From the NCBI GenBank assembly GCA_033032175.1, contig CM065316.1, positions 3,132,115 through 3,196,114 on the forward strand: a stretch of 64,000 bases of DNA, in the 5' to 3' direction. The notes under the pieces were generated by a model, which saw only the letters and a list, made by a program, of their open reading frames with translations, was not told the DNA's origin and ran no database searches. The position numbers and the translations under genes were made by a program. The DNA comes from Saturnia japonica (taxonomy: Eukaryota; Arthropoda; Insecta; Lepidoptera; Saturniidae). The number at the start of each line of letters is the position of its first letter. Within the stretch, counting starts at the first letter, position 1. Positions 10,791-21,986 of this stretch are shown here, piece by piece.

Positions 10791-12439
10791 CTTTCTGGAA
10801 TTATTCGTGACTGGCCTAACGCATCGTCTTATTTTTAACCCCTTACAAGGGATGAATATTTAAAAATACTTTCTTAATGCTCACCTAAATTACTTAAGGA
10901 ACTCCTCTGAATAATTTCATGCTTCTTGACAAATCGGTTTAAGCTATGCGATGCCTCTCAGTCAATCTTAAGAATGTTATTAAGTAGATGTATTTGCACC
11001 AAAGCTTTCCTTTCTTCCTTCTTTAGAATTACTTTGGATAAATGAACTTGGCAGGATTCTTGGCTAATCAAGAGTAGCAATCTATCTAAGAGTAGTAATC
11101 AGTGGCTAATATCAAATAAGATTAGCCTTTTTGGAATTGTTTATAGATTGCTCTGTCAGGTAGTGATTCTCCGTCAGATGTGTCCAAAAATTTCCGTATC
11201 GATGATCGATAAGACTTCTTCGAAGGCTTCATTATTATTAACAAATGTTCGTGTTAGGAAACAACACAACAATGCTGATACCACTGTTGAAAACAACTAA
11301 TAAACAAAAAGAATAAACACGGATTCATGCGTCGATCGCGTTTTATCGTGAATTATTAGTGTACTTTGGTAATAATCGAGCAACGCGGAAACGAGAAATT
11401 GAAATAAAAAGTTTTAGTGATCAGTATCCAGATGTTATTCGTTTTTAGGTTCTGTTTCTGTTACCCGTAGTATTATTCTGTTTCTAATTATGGATACTGT
11501 TCTACCATGTTTATGTATTTACCATAGATTTAAGTTTATTGTTATATTTTAATGTAACATTTTATGCCCGGCACAACATCAATTATTCTACGGGCCACAA
11601 ACGCAGATGGTAATTGTATCAAAACGCAAACATCTTCCAGAGTGTGCCACACCATTGCTTCGTATTATTTTAAACACAACATCTTGAACAACAAATAAAC
11701 TAGTGAAAAAACGCATCAAAGTAAAAAAAAAAGATGTTATTACATTGCGACAACAATGCATGTGGTGAAAAATCCGTCATACTGACTCGCTTTTGCATGT
11801 CCCGTTTCGGGATCAGCCTATGCATATCCAGTTAAATTAATGCAGGCTGGAATGACAGCCGCAACCGTCAATGGATTGTTGATCTCTTGACAATCGCCAT
11901 TGTGTCTGGATTGTATCGTGTTTATTATCGGGGACATTACCGTCAATTAGCCTTGCGCTAATATTGAAAAAAAAACTTAAAGAGATGTAGGGCCTTGTAA
12001 ATATTATTAGTACGGTTCTGCTCTTCTTTTTGGTGGAAATCATAAAGTAGCAATAAAAATAAATAAATAGGAAACTCGTATTATAAAGAAATAAGATCAA
12101 AAACTGGGATTTTACTGTGATATTTACTATGATAGATTATTAGTAAAATTGTAAAATAATTTATATTAAAATTAATTAGGTAAACAAAATATTCACTTAG
12201 TTACAATAACACACTGAATTGACTAATTACCAAATCTATCCAATCAAATCTAATCAAAACTAATATAATTAAGTGGGCAATTCTTGTATATATGTATTAG
12301 CTGTGCACGCGATTCCAATCGCGTATAATTTAAAAGAAATCATTGATTAATCATTCTACTTCAATATAGACCATATTTTATTGGACTGCCAAGATAATGC
12401 GTCACACTCATATGGTTCATTCGCGACTCTTACTACAAT
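10791..12439. other. No gene recognised
   Basis: AT-rich sequence without an ORF, splice-site pair or named repeat that I can support. A short, heavily decayed family L-like opening lies near 12295. Confidence 0.4.
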
Positions 12440-12915
12440 GTCATAGACCCGAGCCAAGTGTCGAATTAATTAAATTTTCCATTATCTCTCAAACTATGCA
12501 TCCAAATAACATACTATAAAAGGAAAAGTTTATCTTCATAATTTTTTCTTGATGATGAAGTAACTGCCATTCATAAAGATTAATATACCATGCCTAAAAA
12601 TAATACGCATAAATCAGTTTTTAATTTTCTACAATTCTTTGTCACAAAATACCTTATTGTGGCTTATGTATAAGAGATATACATAAGGTGTCGCAGTTTT
12701 TTTTTTAGATATAGTAAGGACCCATATTTTTGGATAACATTATATTTAAGCATCTTTAACGATTACGCCAGCGCATGTGTATAAAGCAGTTCGGGAGCGC
12801 TTTCACTTCCGACTTACTTAACAAAAATCAACATTCAAGGCTAGCTTTCTAAACTGTAGCCTAATGTTATATAACCTATACTATTCCTCGTGAGTCTGGC
12901 TTACGCAAAAGATTT
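12440..12915 (+). repeat. Family G dispersed repeat
   Basis: Matches 36745-37190 block by block ('aacatactataaa', 'gatgaagtaact', 'aaagcagttcgggag', 'cctatactattcctcgtgag'). Minus-strand relatives lie at 43225-43740 and related shorter forms at 37772-38290 and 19406-19665. Confidence 0.65.
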
Positions 12916-13245
12916 TTTTCGAATCTTACTGGTAATATCAGAGATTAGCGCGTTCAAACAAAAAAAGGCAACAAGCAATCTATTTAGCCTTATAATATTA
13001 AGGCGCCACCTCCACGAGCGAGTGTATCGCCACGAGTTCGTCCTGCCAACGCTTTTATAAATTTCACTCCTCATAAAATTTCCATACCGGACTCCTTCTT
13101 ATATGGAAATGGAGTATAAACTCTAAAAAGTTTTTAATAAAAAGCAATACAGATTTTCACGCGAGCTCTACTCGATGACAGATGTCATAATTTTGCCGAT
13201 ATGATACCGTTACTGACATCGACAGTATACATACATAAATCACGA

Positions 13246-13428
13246 CTATTTCCCAACATGGTAGGCAGAGACCACGTCCATCCTCCTGCTACGATCCTGG
13301 CATACATCTTTCGCTTCTTCATCATTCATTAAACTTTTCATGCATGCTCGTCGATTTAAAGTACTCATATACATCGAAAGTATAGTAATAAATAAAATAA
13401 ATAATGAAGTCTGTAAGATCCTACACAT
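13246..13428 (-). CDS. Possible small secreted peptide precursor (orphan ORF)
   Basis: A 60-codon ORF with an ATG start. Residues 2-24 are hydrophobic (ILQTSLFILFITILSMYM) and could be a signal peptide. The mature part holds two cysteines (positions 29 and 43), a dibasic RR at 48-49, and a C-terminal Gly-Lys just before the stop, the pattern of an amidated peptide tail. I do not recognise it. An ATTAAA lies downstream on the minus strand near 13130. Low confidence: short hydrophobic ORFs arise by chance in AT-rich DNA, and no promoter or splice evidence was found. Confidence 0.2.
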   Translation of the reverse strand: MCRILQTSLFILFITILSMYMSTLNRRACMKSLMNDEEAKDVCQDRSRRMDVVSAYHVGK

Positions 13429-13711
13429 TTTACCCGAATGTGGCGGAGAGTAAAGTTTGTTGGGTGATCGTATGTGTCTCTATTATGCACAAAACTAGGG
13501 ATAATACCGTTAGGATAGCCCATACCCTATTCAGGGTCCATATATTAGGATACTTTATGATATAAGAACAAATGTACATACATGATGCAAATAATCATAT
13601 TTCATGTTAGTAGATATTTAATACATATGCGCGAAATAATACAACGTTTAAAAAGATAGCAATGTCGCCGCGATTTTTATAACACAGCCACGACGAAAGG
13701 TTAATTAATAT

Positions 13712-14090
13712 AACTAGCGATCGCCCTAAGGTCGAAATTCGACCAGCGACTTTTTGATCATAGACTATTTTCTGTTTGACATTTGCAGTATTCATGAACC
13801 TAAACAATGAATATTATCTACATCAATTGCTGTCACTTATCGTTCAGTGACAATTCCAATATTTTGGGGAGTCTAAGTTCAATGGCACTGGTCGGGTTTG
13901 GATTCGCAGTATTAATTTATTAATTTAATATATTAGTAACAGATATTATTGATAAATTTTAGGCTTTCTACACTCCTTCTCTATATAAACTTTAACCATC
14001 CCAAATCTCACAGTCTTCCGTGCACGCAATAACGCTTAAAAGGTACCGAAAGCTTTTGCTTCATGCATTACTATATAATATAGTTGCTAT
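13712..14090 (+). repeat. Family H dispersed repeat
   Basis: Near-collinear with 38583-38965. Both start at ACTAGCGATCGCCCTAA and share GACATTTGCAGTATTCAT, a TGACATTG-like block, and 'cttccgtgcacgcaat.acgcttaaa' near the end. Confidence 0.7.
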
Positions 14091-14639
14091 GCGCACTTTC
14101 CTTTTTCTTAGATATCGATTGATAAATAAATAATCAGCGATACTGACATATCGACCTGCGATGTATTGTTATCGTTACATCCCTAGCTTTGACATTCCAA
14201 GGGCCTAAAATGAATACAGTTTTCATAACTTTAACTTTGAAATCTGTTTTTATGCCCAACTTGTATAAAAAAGTTAGTAAATATTCTTAAGTTTTCCAAG
14301 CTTAAGTTTACGTTATAAATAATATAAAGTATAAATACTCACACATCTTGGTGTTGATCTTAAACATGAATAAAAACTATTTATTATTTGTTCATTGATT
14401 CACAATAACAGTCTAATACTGGATTGACGCATTTAAACGTCCGCCTCCGGTGTGGCGCTTAATCTCGATTTATATTATACTAACTCTTTCCTGTGACTTT
14501 TACTAATTTAATCATTTTTACTACGTTACTTTTTCTTTTGATTCAATTATTCCTAAATCAGTGCGCATCATCTTTCTATTATATGTAGGGAAGGACTTAG
14601 TAATTATCGATAAAGTTACTAATTTTTTAATTGACTTTA
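14091..14639. other. No gene recognised
   Basis: AT-rich. Nothing supportable. Confidence 0.4.
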
Positions 14640-14960
14640 AACAAGACAATTTTTAGCAAAAAATAAAACCATCTTCAATGATTCATCCATACAAACCACA
14701 TAAAAAAATATAAATATTTTTTTTTACATTCGAATTGAGTAACCTCCCGTCTTTTTTAACCGGTTAAAATTCGATTCAAATGTATATTTTTTTTATGGAT
14801 GTTCAACCACAACTTCTTTGTATATCATTTAGATGATTCTTTTTTTTTCTTGGATAGGAGATGCCTCAAAGGTGGTCCCATTTTAATTTAAATGGAATTA
14901 GACCTTCAACTTCGAAGATACACCAGGGAACTCTTTAAAACCATTGAAGTTGGGTTTCTT
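14640..14960 (+). repeat. Family K dispersed repeat
   Basis: Shares 'gaattgag.aacctcc', 'ttttttaaccggttaaaa', a 'gatgattctttttt' block and 'agggaactctt.aaa.ccat' with 31700-31930, 50085-50205, 59460-59620 and 60125-60330. Confidence 0.55.
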
Positions 14961-15035
14961 GTTTAAAATGAAAAATAAAAAGTTTATAAATAAATTTATA
15001 CAGTCGACATTTTATATACTTATACACGTCTATAC

Positions 15036-15300
15036 TGCCTCCTTAGCCTAGTGGTCGTTAGCGCGACTGCTATGAGCGAGGTCCTGAGTTCGAATCCCAG
15101 GTCGAGCAAAATGTTATTGGGTTTTTCCTATGAAATTCTCAGTAGCAGCTCGGAGTTTGGTTTCGTGCCCGATTAATGGCAATAGGCTCGCCCCCTATTA
15201 CATCGGACCTAAAAACATACTCGGCGAATTGTAGTACACCTCTGCCTAACCCTTCGGGGAATACATGGGTGATGGTATGTCTATACAATAATCAACATAG
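15036..15300 (+). repeat. Family C tRNA-headed SINE
   Basis: The head has an A-box-like TAGCCTAGTGGT and a B-box GGTTCGAATCCC-like sequence (GAGTTCGAATCCC) at about 15087-15099. A body follows with GCAGCTCGGAGTTTGG, CCCGATTAATGGCAATAGG and CACCTCTGCCTAACCCTTCGG. Other copies are at 19128-19402, 25252-25526 and 50904-51022. The head cannot fold as a working tRNA over its whole length, so it is a SINE and not a tRNA gene. Confidence 0.8.
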
Positions 15301-15965
15301 TCGATACAAACGTAATATTATTAATAATGCAGAATAGAATCAGTTCCATCATTTCTGAGCGTCAGCCATATTGGAAAAAAGTTTTATTTCAGATTAAGAC
15401 TTTGGATTTTATAAACTTACCCCTACAATAATTTATGTTTATGCAAAGGTTTTAAAATAATTGTCTCATTTTTACTTATTTAATTTTAAGTGACTATGAT
15501 AAAAACAGATAAAACTAACACATTTTTTGTTAGTACGGATTGTATTAAACTCTTTAAAATATTTCTTGCTCCTATATTTATGGATATATTTATTATATGT
15601 ATAACCTTGATTCTTGAGGAAAAGAATAAACTCATTATATTATATGAATTTATATTTAATTTTATTAAATACTATACTCGAGACTCCGTCTACGTATTAT
15701 TGGATGTACCTACGACTGATATCGGAATACGACAAACCAAAAGAAAATCGTAGATGGGCTTATGTTTGTCAGTGTCACAGAGTACATTTGTATATAGGAG
15801 AAGTCAGTGTGTCCGTCATTTGGTTTCACCAAGCGGCCCCAACGGAAGACCAGCGCTGGTTATTTGCAACCAGCTTTGTACTAATCTGGGGCCATTTTGA
15901 AACAACTGGAATTTGATTTTTGTTACTGTAAGTAGTTGTAAAATATTTTTAATTATCTGCACTCT

Positions 15966-16311
15966 TCTTTTTCTTCCTAACTTGGTGACTAGTCCTCTTT
16001 AATGAAGACCATTACTGCCATTATCAAGTGAATATAGTGTCCTAGCTGTCCTGTGTTATGACGATTCAGTATCCTAACAAGATGGTGGCTTCCTTGTTAG
16101 AACTTTCTAAGAAGATTTTCTGAGATCTCAGAATGAATGGTTTCAGCTTATATTTATAATCCACTTCACTTGTGCACAAAAACCAAACTATATCACGCAA
16201 AACGCCACCTATATTACATAATATAGGGTCAAAAACCTAAGTTATTGAATTAAAAACCACAACATGTCACTTCAAGTTCCCGCCAAAAACTCTACCATTT
16301 CTTTAAGTAAA
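15966..16311 (-). repeat. Family A AAG-tailed retroposon (unit 1)
   Basis: On the minus strand it reads from TTTTTGGCGGGA through a CCCTATATTATGTAATAT block, CACAAGTGAAGTGGATTAT and CATCTTGTTAGGATACTGAA to CCAAGTTAGGAAGAAAAAG. Other copies end in (AAG)n. It lies about 340 bases upstream of the peptide gene promoter. The unit 2 counterpart is 21987-22331. Confidence 0.7.
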
Positions 16312-16642
16312 ATCTGTAAAGCCCATCAATAATTGAATAACAGATAAATGATATTCAATTTTGTATTCATAAAATAGTTATTGCAAAAAACCGCAAATAT
16401 TTTTTATGCTATAACTAGTCGTATTTTCGAAAAATATGTGAGTAACCGGATATGCAAATAAATTAAATATATTATCAATTATTTACAATAACATTATAAT
16501 ATTATGGCTAAATAGGAAAAAAAACATATACTAGACCGTATTTTTCCGATACAAATAACACGATAAACGATGGATAATGTGTAGTGCATTAGGATTTCGT
16601 TAACATTACAGTGATTATTTATTATAATAACAGTAACCGATA

Positions 16643-16673
16643 TATATAAATAGCTAGTTTCTCGGTATTGTCA
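16643..16673 (+). promoter_or_regulatory. Core promoter of peptide gene copy 1
   Basis: TATATAAA at 16643-16650 and an arthropod-type initiator TCAGAC at 16671-16676. The likely +1 A (16673) lies 30 bases from the TATA start. This is the canonical spacing. The 5' UTR would be 82 bases. Confidence 0.75.
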
Positions 16674-16754
16674 GACATAATTCAGATTAAGAACTACAAG
16701 GTATCAAAACTATTTCAATAAAAAAGTTGAATTTCGAATAATAAAATTCACAAA

Positions 16755-17003
16755 ATGGCGTCGTTTGGAAAGTTGACAGCGGTTTTCCTATTCGTGTGTT
16801 TTGTGGTTATACTCGTCGAGGCTTCACCAGGGCGTGGGCAATCGAAGAACCAACCTGAACCACGTAACGGTCACCACTTCGTGAAGAGACAAGCGGACTA
16901 TGACGACGGAAGCGATGATGGCTTCCAACCGGCTGCTTCAAACGAAGAGAACGCTTTCGAAAGACCCCACAGGATCCGAGTGTTGCCAGCTTTCCTCCAT
17001 TAA
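16755..17003 (+). CDS. Secreted peptide precursor, copy 1 (82 aa, unrecognised)
   Basis: An intronless ORF of 82 codons in a compact complete gene (TATA, initiator, ATG, stop, AATAAA). Residues 1-23 are a clear signal peptide (hydrophobic core AVFLFVCFVVILV, likely cut after A23). A 20-residue spacer then leads to a dibasic KR at 44-45. The remaining 37 residues start with Gln46 (potential pyroglutamate), run through an acidic patch (D48, D50, D51, D54, D55) and end in a basic tail, RPHRIRVLPAFLH, that holds an R-x-x-R site (R70-R73). The only cysteine is inside the signal peptide, so no disulfides. It fits a processed hormone-like or antimicrobial peptide, but I cannot assign a family. Start choice: it is the first ATG after the initiator and precedes a perfect signal sequence. 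Confidence 0.8.
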   Translation: MASFGKLTAVFLFVCFVVILVEASPGRGQSKNQPEPRNGHHFVKRQADYDDGSDDGFQPAASNEENAFERPHRIRVLPAFLH

Positions 17004-17095
17004 AAATCTTTGAAATTATTCGGCAAATCGGGATTGATGCAATATAGGTATATATACCAAGATTATAATAATTAAGTCATATTCTTAAGTTAGTT

Positions 17096-17101
17096 AATAA
17101 A
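17096..17101 (+). terminator. Polyadenylation signal, copy 1
   Basis: AATAAA 93 bases after the stop codon, followed within 30 bases by a T/GT-rich stretch (TTCTTTTGTTTTTTGTT), as expected for a cleavage site. Confidence 0.75.
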
Positions 17102-17261
17102 TGCTTATTCAATGTTCTTTTGTTTTTTGTTAATTATATCATTTTAAATTTTAATATAATAATTTGTAACCTTTTTATGTAACCACGTAACTTTCAAATC
17201 ATTAGTATTATCACTGAACCGAAGTAAACAAGTAGGTACAGCGACACCTTGGATTCGAAGC

Positions 17262-17720
17262 TGTGCCCGTGGCTTCGCTCAGGCGGACTACAGAATACCC
17301 GCACGAATCTTGCTCCCCCGCTCCCGGCTATTTTAAAGACAAAATGCTGATTGTGGGTGTTCCTTAGAAGATAGATGTATACTCTCCGGGACTTTTTTGT
17401 AGGTCTTTTAATGCATATAATTATGTAATACATTGATTTGCTATATTTCTTACGGTTTACTCAGCATAAGCCATTTAAGCGCCCGAATTGATTCACCATG
17501 ACCAGTTTTTTTATTTGTGCGGAACCCTAATTCTTTTCCTAAAATAAAGTAGCCTAAGTTACTCCCTATAAATTCAGCTATCTACTAGTGAAAGTCCCGT
17601 CAAAATCGGTACAACCGTTACGGTTACGATAATATGTATTTAGTAAAAAAACTGTTATTTTGTCATTACAGACAGAAACTTCAATTTTATTAATTGTATG
17701 TACAGATAATAAAACAAAAA
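17262..17720 (+). repeat. Family E tail (unit 1), with internal deletion
   Basis: Begins at the CTGTGCCCGTGGCTTCGCTC motif. Compared with unit 2 (23312-23840), it lost the head segment before CTGTGCCC and about 95 bases around the GACAGA run (joined as GTTACGGTTACGATAATATG near 17625). Confidence 0.75.
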
Positions 17721-18374
17721 TAGCCTATGTCACTCTTTAAAGAACACGGCTTTCTATCAGTGAAAAAAATTGCAAAATCAAGTCAGTATTTCCACAAGTT
17801 ACTGCACATAAACAAACCTTACCTCTTTATAATATTTTAATAAATTTAATTACCCCAGACTCAATTTGAAGAAGCAAATCATATTTATTGACTGATAATT
17901 TTTTGGTTGTAATGGAAACTATCAAAAGTACTAGCGCTGTTATGTTAGCTTTTACATTGACGCATAAAGCCACCAGGGCTTGTCCTATTGTTGGTGGCTA
18001 TACACAACTATAGGTCGGTTTTGTTGGCTTCAACCTGGTAGCAATTGGCTGTTGAATTGGCGTTGCTGAAGTTAATATATCAAGTACTCTTGATTTTTTA
18101 GAGAATAAATAAACTATATTATGTTGGTAGGGCATCTTCTAATACTTCTTTCTAATAGTTGAAAATTTGCCGCCGAACACTTATATCACTTATAAAACAG
18201 CCCCCCCACTTGAGAGCCATGTCCCCCACTAGGCTTATCGTGTGAGACTATACTAGAAATAAATAAATAAATATAAAATAGTCATTCCATTATTTAGACT
18301 TAGTAAAACAAACAAAGGTTTTTAGGTAATTGTTAAATTCGATAATAAAATTCTTAGGCACATTACCGATTTAC

Positions 18375-18720
18375 CAGGTAATACGTTCAAGAGCCTGTTA
18401 AGCAAGTTTTATTGTCGAAAGGGTATTATAGGGTGGCTGATTACGTCAATCATGATGTCTGGATGTGATTCCCTCTCTGTACATCTACTAAAAATGCTAA
18501 TAACAGTATATAAATAAATACTGGTAATAAGATGTTGATAAGCCCGATCGAGTTCCTTGTCGGTTCTTCTCGATGTCTGGGATGTTTTCCGAACCGATAG
18601 TAGTGTTTTGACATTCATAAGTGCCTTCTTAGGGCTTAAATAAAAAAAACTATTTGATTTGAGACGATGTAGCTTAGCGTCACTTAACATCAGATGTGAT
18701 TTGACTAAACGTTAGAACTA
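18375..18720 (+). mobile_element. Family M: non-LTR retrotransposon 3' end (jockey/CR1-like), unit 1
   Basis: The plus strand encodes a typical ORF2 C-terminal tail, PVKQVLLSKGYYRVADYVN then DVWM and a stop near 18461, followed by a 3' UTR ending near AGTGCCTTCTTAGGGC. Severely 5'-truncated. Other copies: 24499-24844, 41270-41570 and 49790-50065 (minus). Confidence 0.7.
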
Positions 18721-18769
18721 TAATGTACTAAAAAATGAATATTTAAACAATTGTGTTGTATATAAGGAC

Positions 18770-19115
18770 TGAACATATTCCACTATTCCAATGAGCCGAA
18801 ATACGATGCCCCCTTTGTAAGTTGTAAGTGTTTGTAAGTTGGTGAGGAGTTGGAAAGATTCTAGATATTGCTGCAGTACCAGGGTCAAGGTCCCCGTGTC
18901 CTTTTAATATCATTACAGACACATAATACCAAATATCAACTCGATCAGGCTTGTGGATGATGCTCGAATCCATTAATCAACTATAAAATATCTGATAGTC
19001 TTTAAACTGCTGAACAGATTTTCTTGAATCTTTGCTAAGAACACTCTAGACCAAGTCACCCTTAAAAAAAACTAACAAAATCTTTTCGGCCGTTTGGGAG
19101 TTACGATTGCTACAG
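18770..19115 (+). repeat. Family I tail, unit 1
   Basis: Shares 'agttggtgaggagttgg', 'cttttaatatcatta', 'ctcgatcaggc.tgtgg', 'tcttgaatctttgctaagaac' and 'gtcaccctt' with 24894-25239, 33715-34110, 34180-34560, 38290-38570 and 52560-53000. Confidence 0.6.
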
Positions 19116-19127
19116 ACAGACAGACAG

Positions 19128-19402
19128 ATATGACATAGGCGACCTGGTGGTTGTAAGTGCGACTGCTGTGCTCGAGGTCCTGGGTTCGATTCCCAGGTCG
19201 AGCAAAGTGTTATTGAGTTTTTCTATGAAATTCTCAGTAGCAGCTCGGAGTTTGGCTTTTTGCCCGATTAATGGCAATAGGATCGCCCTCACATTACATG
19301 GGACCTAAAAAGATACCCGGCGAACTGTTGGTGTAGGTACATTAGTACACCTCTGCCAAACCCTTCGGGGATACAGGCGTAATGGTACGTTATGTTATGT
19401 TA
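19128..19402 (+). repeat. Family C SINE, unit 1
   Basis: B-box-like GGTTCGATTCCC at about 19182-19193. The body is collinear with 15036-15300. Confidence 0.75.
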
Positions 19403-19405
19403 ATC

Positions 19406-19665
19406 TATACTAATATTATAAAGCTGAAGTGTATGTTTGGTTGAACGCGCTAATCTCAGGAACTACTGGTTCGAATGGGAAAATTATTTTAGTGTCGGAT
19501 AGCCCATTTATCGAGGAAGGCTATAGGCTATATAACATCACGCTACGACCAATAGGAGCGGAGCATCAATGAAAAATGTTACAAAACTAGGAAAATTTAT
19601 TCCTTTTGAGAGCTTACATTATGTGACGCAGACGAAGTTTCGTGGGTCAGCTAGTGACTTTATAA
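19406..19665 (-). repeat. Short family G-type element, unit 1 (complete)
   Basis: Runs from ATACTAATATTATAAAGC to GTGGGTCAGCTAGT, the terminal motifs also found at 37772-38290 in the opposite sense. The unit 2 copy is truncated (25530-25633). Confidence 0.65.
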
Positions 19666-20047
19666 ACTGAATTGTGAATGTCCAGTACATAAACCTGTAT
19701 CAGAAAGCGTTTTCAGGATTTGCACGCAGCCTCTTTTAGCTAATCGATAGATAGCTTCATTATATGGGTATAATTATATTAGACGGCTTATGCAAGTGAT
19801 GTTAATCAAATAACATGGTATATTTGTGAATTTATATAATTAAAATTTTAAAAATCTCATCTTAAAACACTATAGTAACTTAAGTAACCGATTACATGAT
19901 TATGTTCATCAATAATAGTTTGAAGTAAATACATTTTAATTAATACTAAAAAATATGATAAAAATCTTAATCCGTAAATTAAAACATTATTAGACGACCA
20001 TTTTAAATTTGACTATATAATTTCAATGTTTCTTCCATAGATTAATG

Positions 20048-20276
20048 ATTGGTTTCTTCTGGCGCGTGGCGTTTGAAATAGATACCGACGGCAAAAAAGC
20101 GGCTATCAAAACTACGCCGGAACGGCGTACTCGAGTCAGTATCGTACCGACAATACCCTCTTGTTGACAAGCTTTAACTCCAAATCACTACACACTACAA
20201 TAATAAATTGCCGAATTCTAGGATATTTTGTGGGTAGCGCGGTATCTACTTGAAGCGCCAACAGAAAGAAACCAAT
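20048..20276. mobile_element. ATTGG-ended MITE, unit 1
   Basis: The ends ATTGGTTTCTT and AAGAAACCAAT are inverted. The similarity continues inward for about 40 bases (GGCGCgTGGCGTTTgAAaTAGATACCG against the inverse of the right end). No coding capacity. The unit 2 copy is at 25978-26206. The class is undetermined. Confidence 0.65.
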
Positions 20277-20280
20277 AAGT

Positions 20281-21615
20281 AATCTGTGACTCTACTTTTT
20301 TTTTCTTTATTTAGGAAACCAGTTTATTATTTCCATTATAAAGTGGGTATTTCTTCGTATTTTAATGATATTCAGAGTTCTAACAAAATGGTGTCCCTCT
20401 TATTAAAACTTTTTCGGGAGTTTTTGTAACGTCTTAGAATTTATTTTCCATGTTATAACTTTTAATCTACTTCACTTGTGCGCAATAACCAAGTAAAAGG
20501 CCACCAATATTAACCAATATATGGTCAAGTGACCCAATTATATGAATGAAAAATAAAAACCAATACATGTCGGATTAAGATCCCGCCAAAAACTTATGTA
20601 TATTATAAATATGGTGAACGTTTTGAACTCAGGTTTCTTTACATAATTTGATATGGTTATAATTTCTATGATTTATTTCTCTATAGAGAATTAATTACAT
20701 TAGGTGTTAAAAATATAATTATAGACATTATAACACTTATATTTGTGGTGGCTCCAATGGTTAAATCGAATAAAATATAAATGATCTTTTGTTCCATTTA
20801 AATAGCAGTTTTAAATATATATTTTTTATAAGTCTACACAAATAGAGAATCATACATAACACACTGAAAATGAACCACTAATTTAAAGCACCTTAGATTC
20901 AGCGATATCGTACTTATATTTACTTTTTAAATATTAAAAATATTATTTTCCATTTGGCGCATGAAAGGAATCTAATAGATAATAATATATAATCTTATAG
21001 AAAAGTTATAATCGTAAAGATAACTGTTGATATTTCTAAAAATTTGTGTACATTTTGAGATTTATGCACTAAATTCATTTTATAAGTAGATACGGCATTT
21101 AAGCTCTTTACATGCAATCGTGAATGTTGGGCAATTGCCTTCAGTTCGCTTTCGACATGATATCGGCATGAGATCCGAGTTTCCGCTTTACGCTGTGATT
21201 TTTTTGTCTCAACATGCTGATAACAAATTTTGTACCGTTTGTAGTGAGAGTTTAATGCGTCTATTTATAAAACGTGATTGACTGAAAAATAGTAAATCAG
21301 AACAAAAATCATGCGCCAGTTCCAAGTAGTATCTCGTTCCGTCTCTTTTTAATACGTGTTGTTTAGCTACGGGACAGAAAGAGATAAATATCTTGAAATA
21401 TTTTAATTTAATCTTAAATTAAGTGAAGTAATAACTTTTTCTTCTAAGTATTTCCTAGTTTTCAAAGATCAAAAATTGTTCTAACAAGATGCTGGCTCCC
21501 TTATTTTAACCGTCCAGTTTTTGTGCTAGCTCAGAATAACCAAACTACATCACGTTAAATACCACCAATATTAAATAATATAGGGTCAAATAACAGAAAT
21601 ATAATAAAAACTACG
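20281..21615 (-). repeat. Family A copies and spacer, right part of unit 1
   Basis: Diverged family A copies at 20281-20593 and 21478-21615 flank about 880 bases of AT-rich sequence with no gene. The second copy is cut by the duplication junction at 21619. Confidence 0.6.
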
Positions 21616-21986
21616 AATTGTATAACCTTGATTCTTGAGGAAAAGAATAAACTCATTATATTATATGAATTTATATTTAATTTTATTAAATACTATACTC
21701 GAGACTCCGTCTACGTATTATTGGATGTACCTACAACGACTGATATCGGAATACGACAAGCCAAAAGAAAATCGTAGATGGGCTTATGGTTGTCAGTGTC
21801 ACAGAGTACATTTGTATATAGGAGAAGTCAGTGTGTCCGTTATTTGGTTTCACCAAGCGGCCCCAACGGAAGACCAGCGCTGGTTATTTGCAACCAGCTT
21901 TGTACTAATCTGGGGCCATTTTGTAACAACTGGAATTTGATTTTTGTTACTGTAAGTAGTTGTAAAATATTTTTAATTATCTGCAC

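Larger units (their letters stand above)
15598..21618 (+). repeat. Tandem duplication, unit 1 (6021 bp)
   Basis: Head-to-tail with unit 2 (21619-27567). Corresponding positions differ by 6021 through the peptide gene. Only scattered base changes and a few indels separate the units. Contents in order: an unassigned 300-bp block, a family A copy, the peptide gene, a family E tail, a LINE 3' end, a repeat I tail, a SINE C, a family G remnant, an ATTGG-ended MITE and two more family A pieces. The left boundary reads ATATGTAT|AACC. Confidence 0.97.

Noticed and set aside
15036..15110. tRNA gene
   Set aside because: A and B boxes are present but continue into a repeated SINE body. The same head recurs at 19128 and 25252.
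15614..15916. 100-101 codon ORF present in both tandem units
   Set aside because: Its conservation is explained by the recent duplication. It has no recognisable domain, no promoter, and repeat-like content.
18409..18690. 93-codon minus-strand ORF duplicated in unit 2
   Set aside because: Antisense to a LINE 3' end; a plus-strand ORF2 tail explains the sequence.
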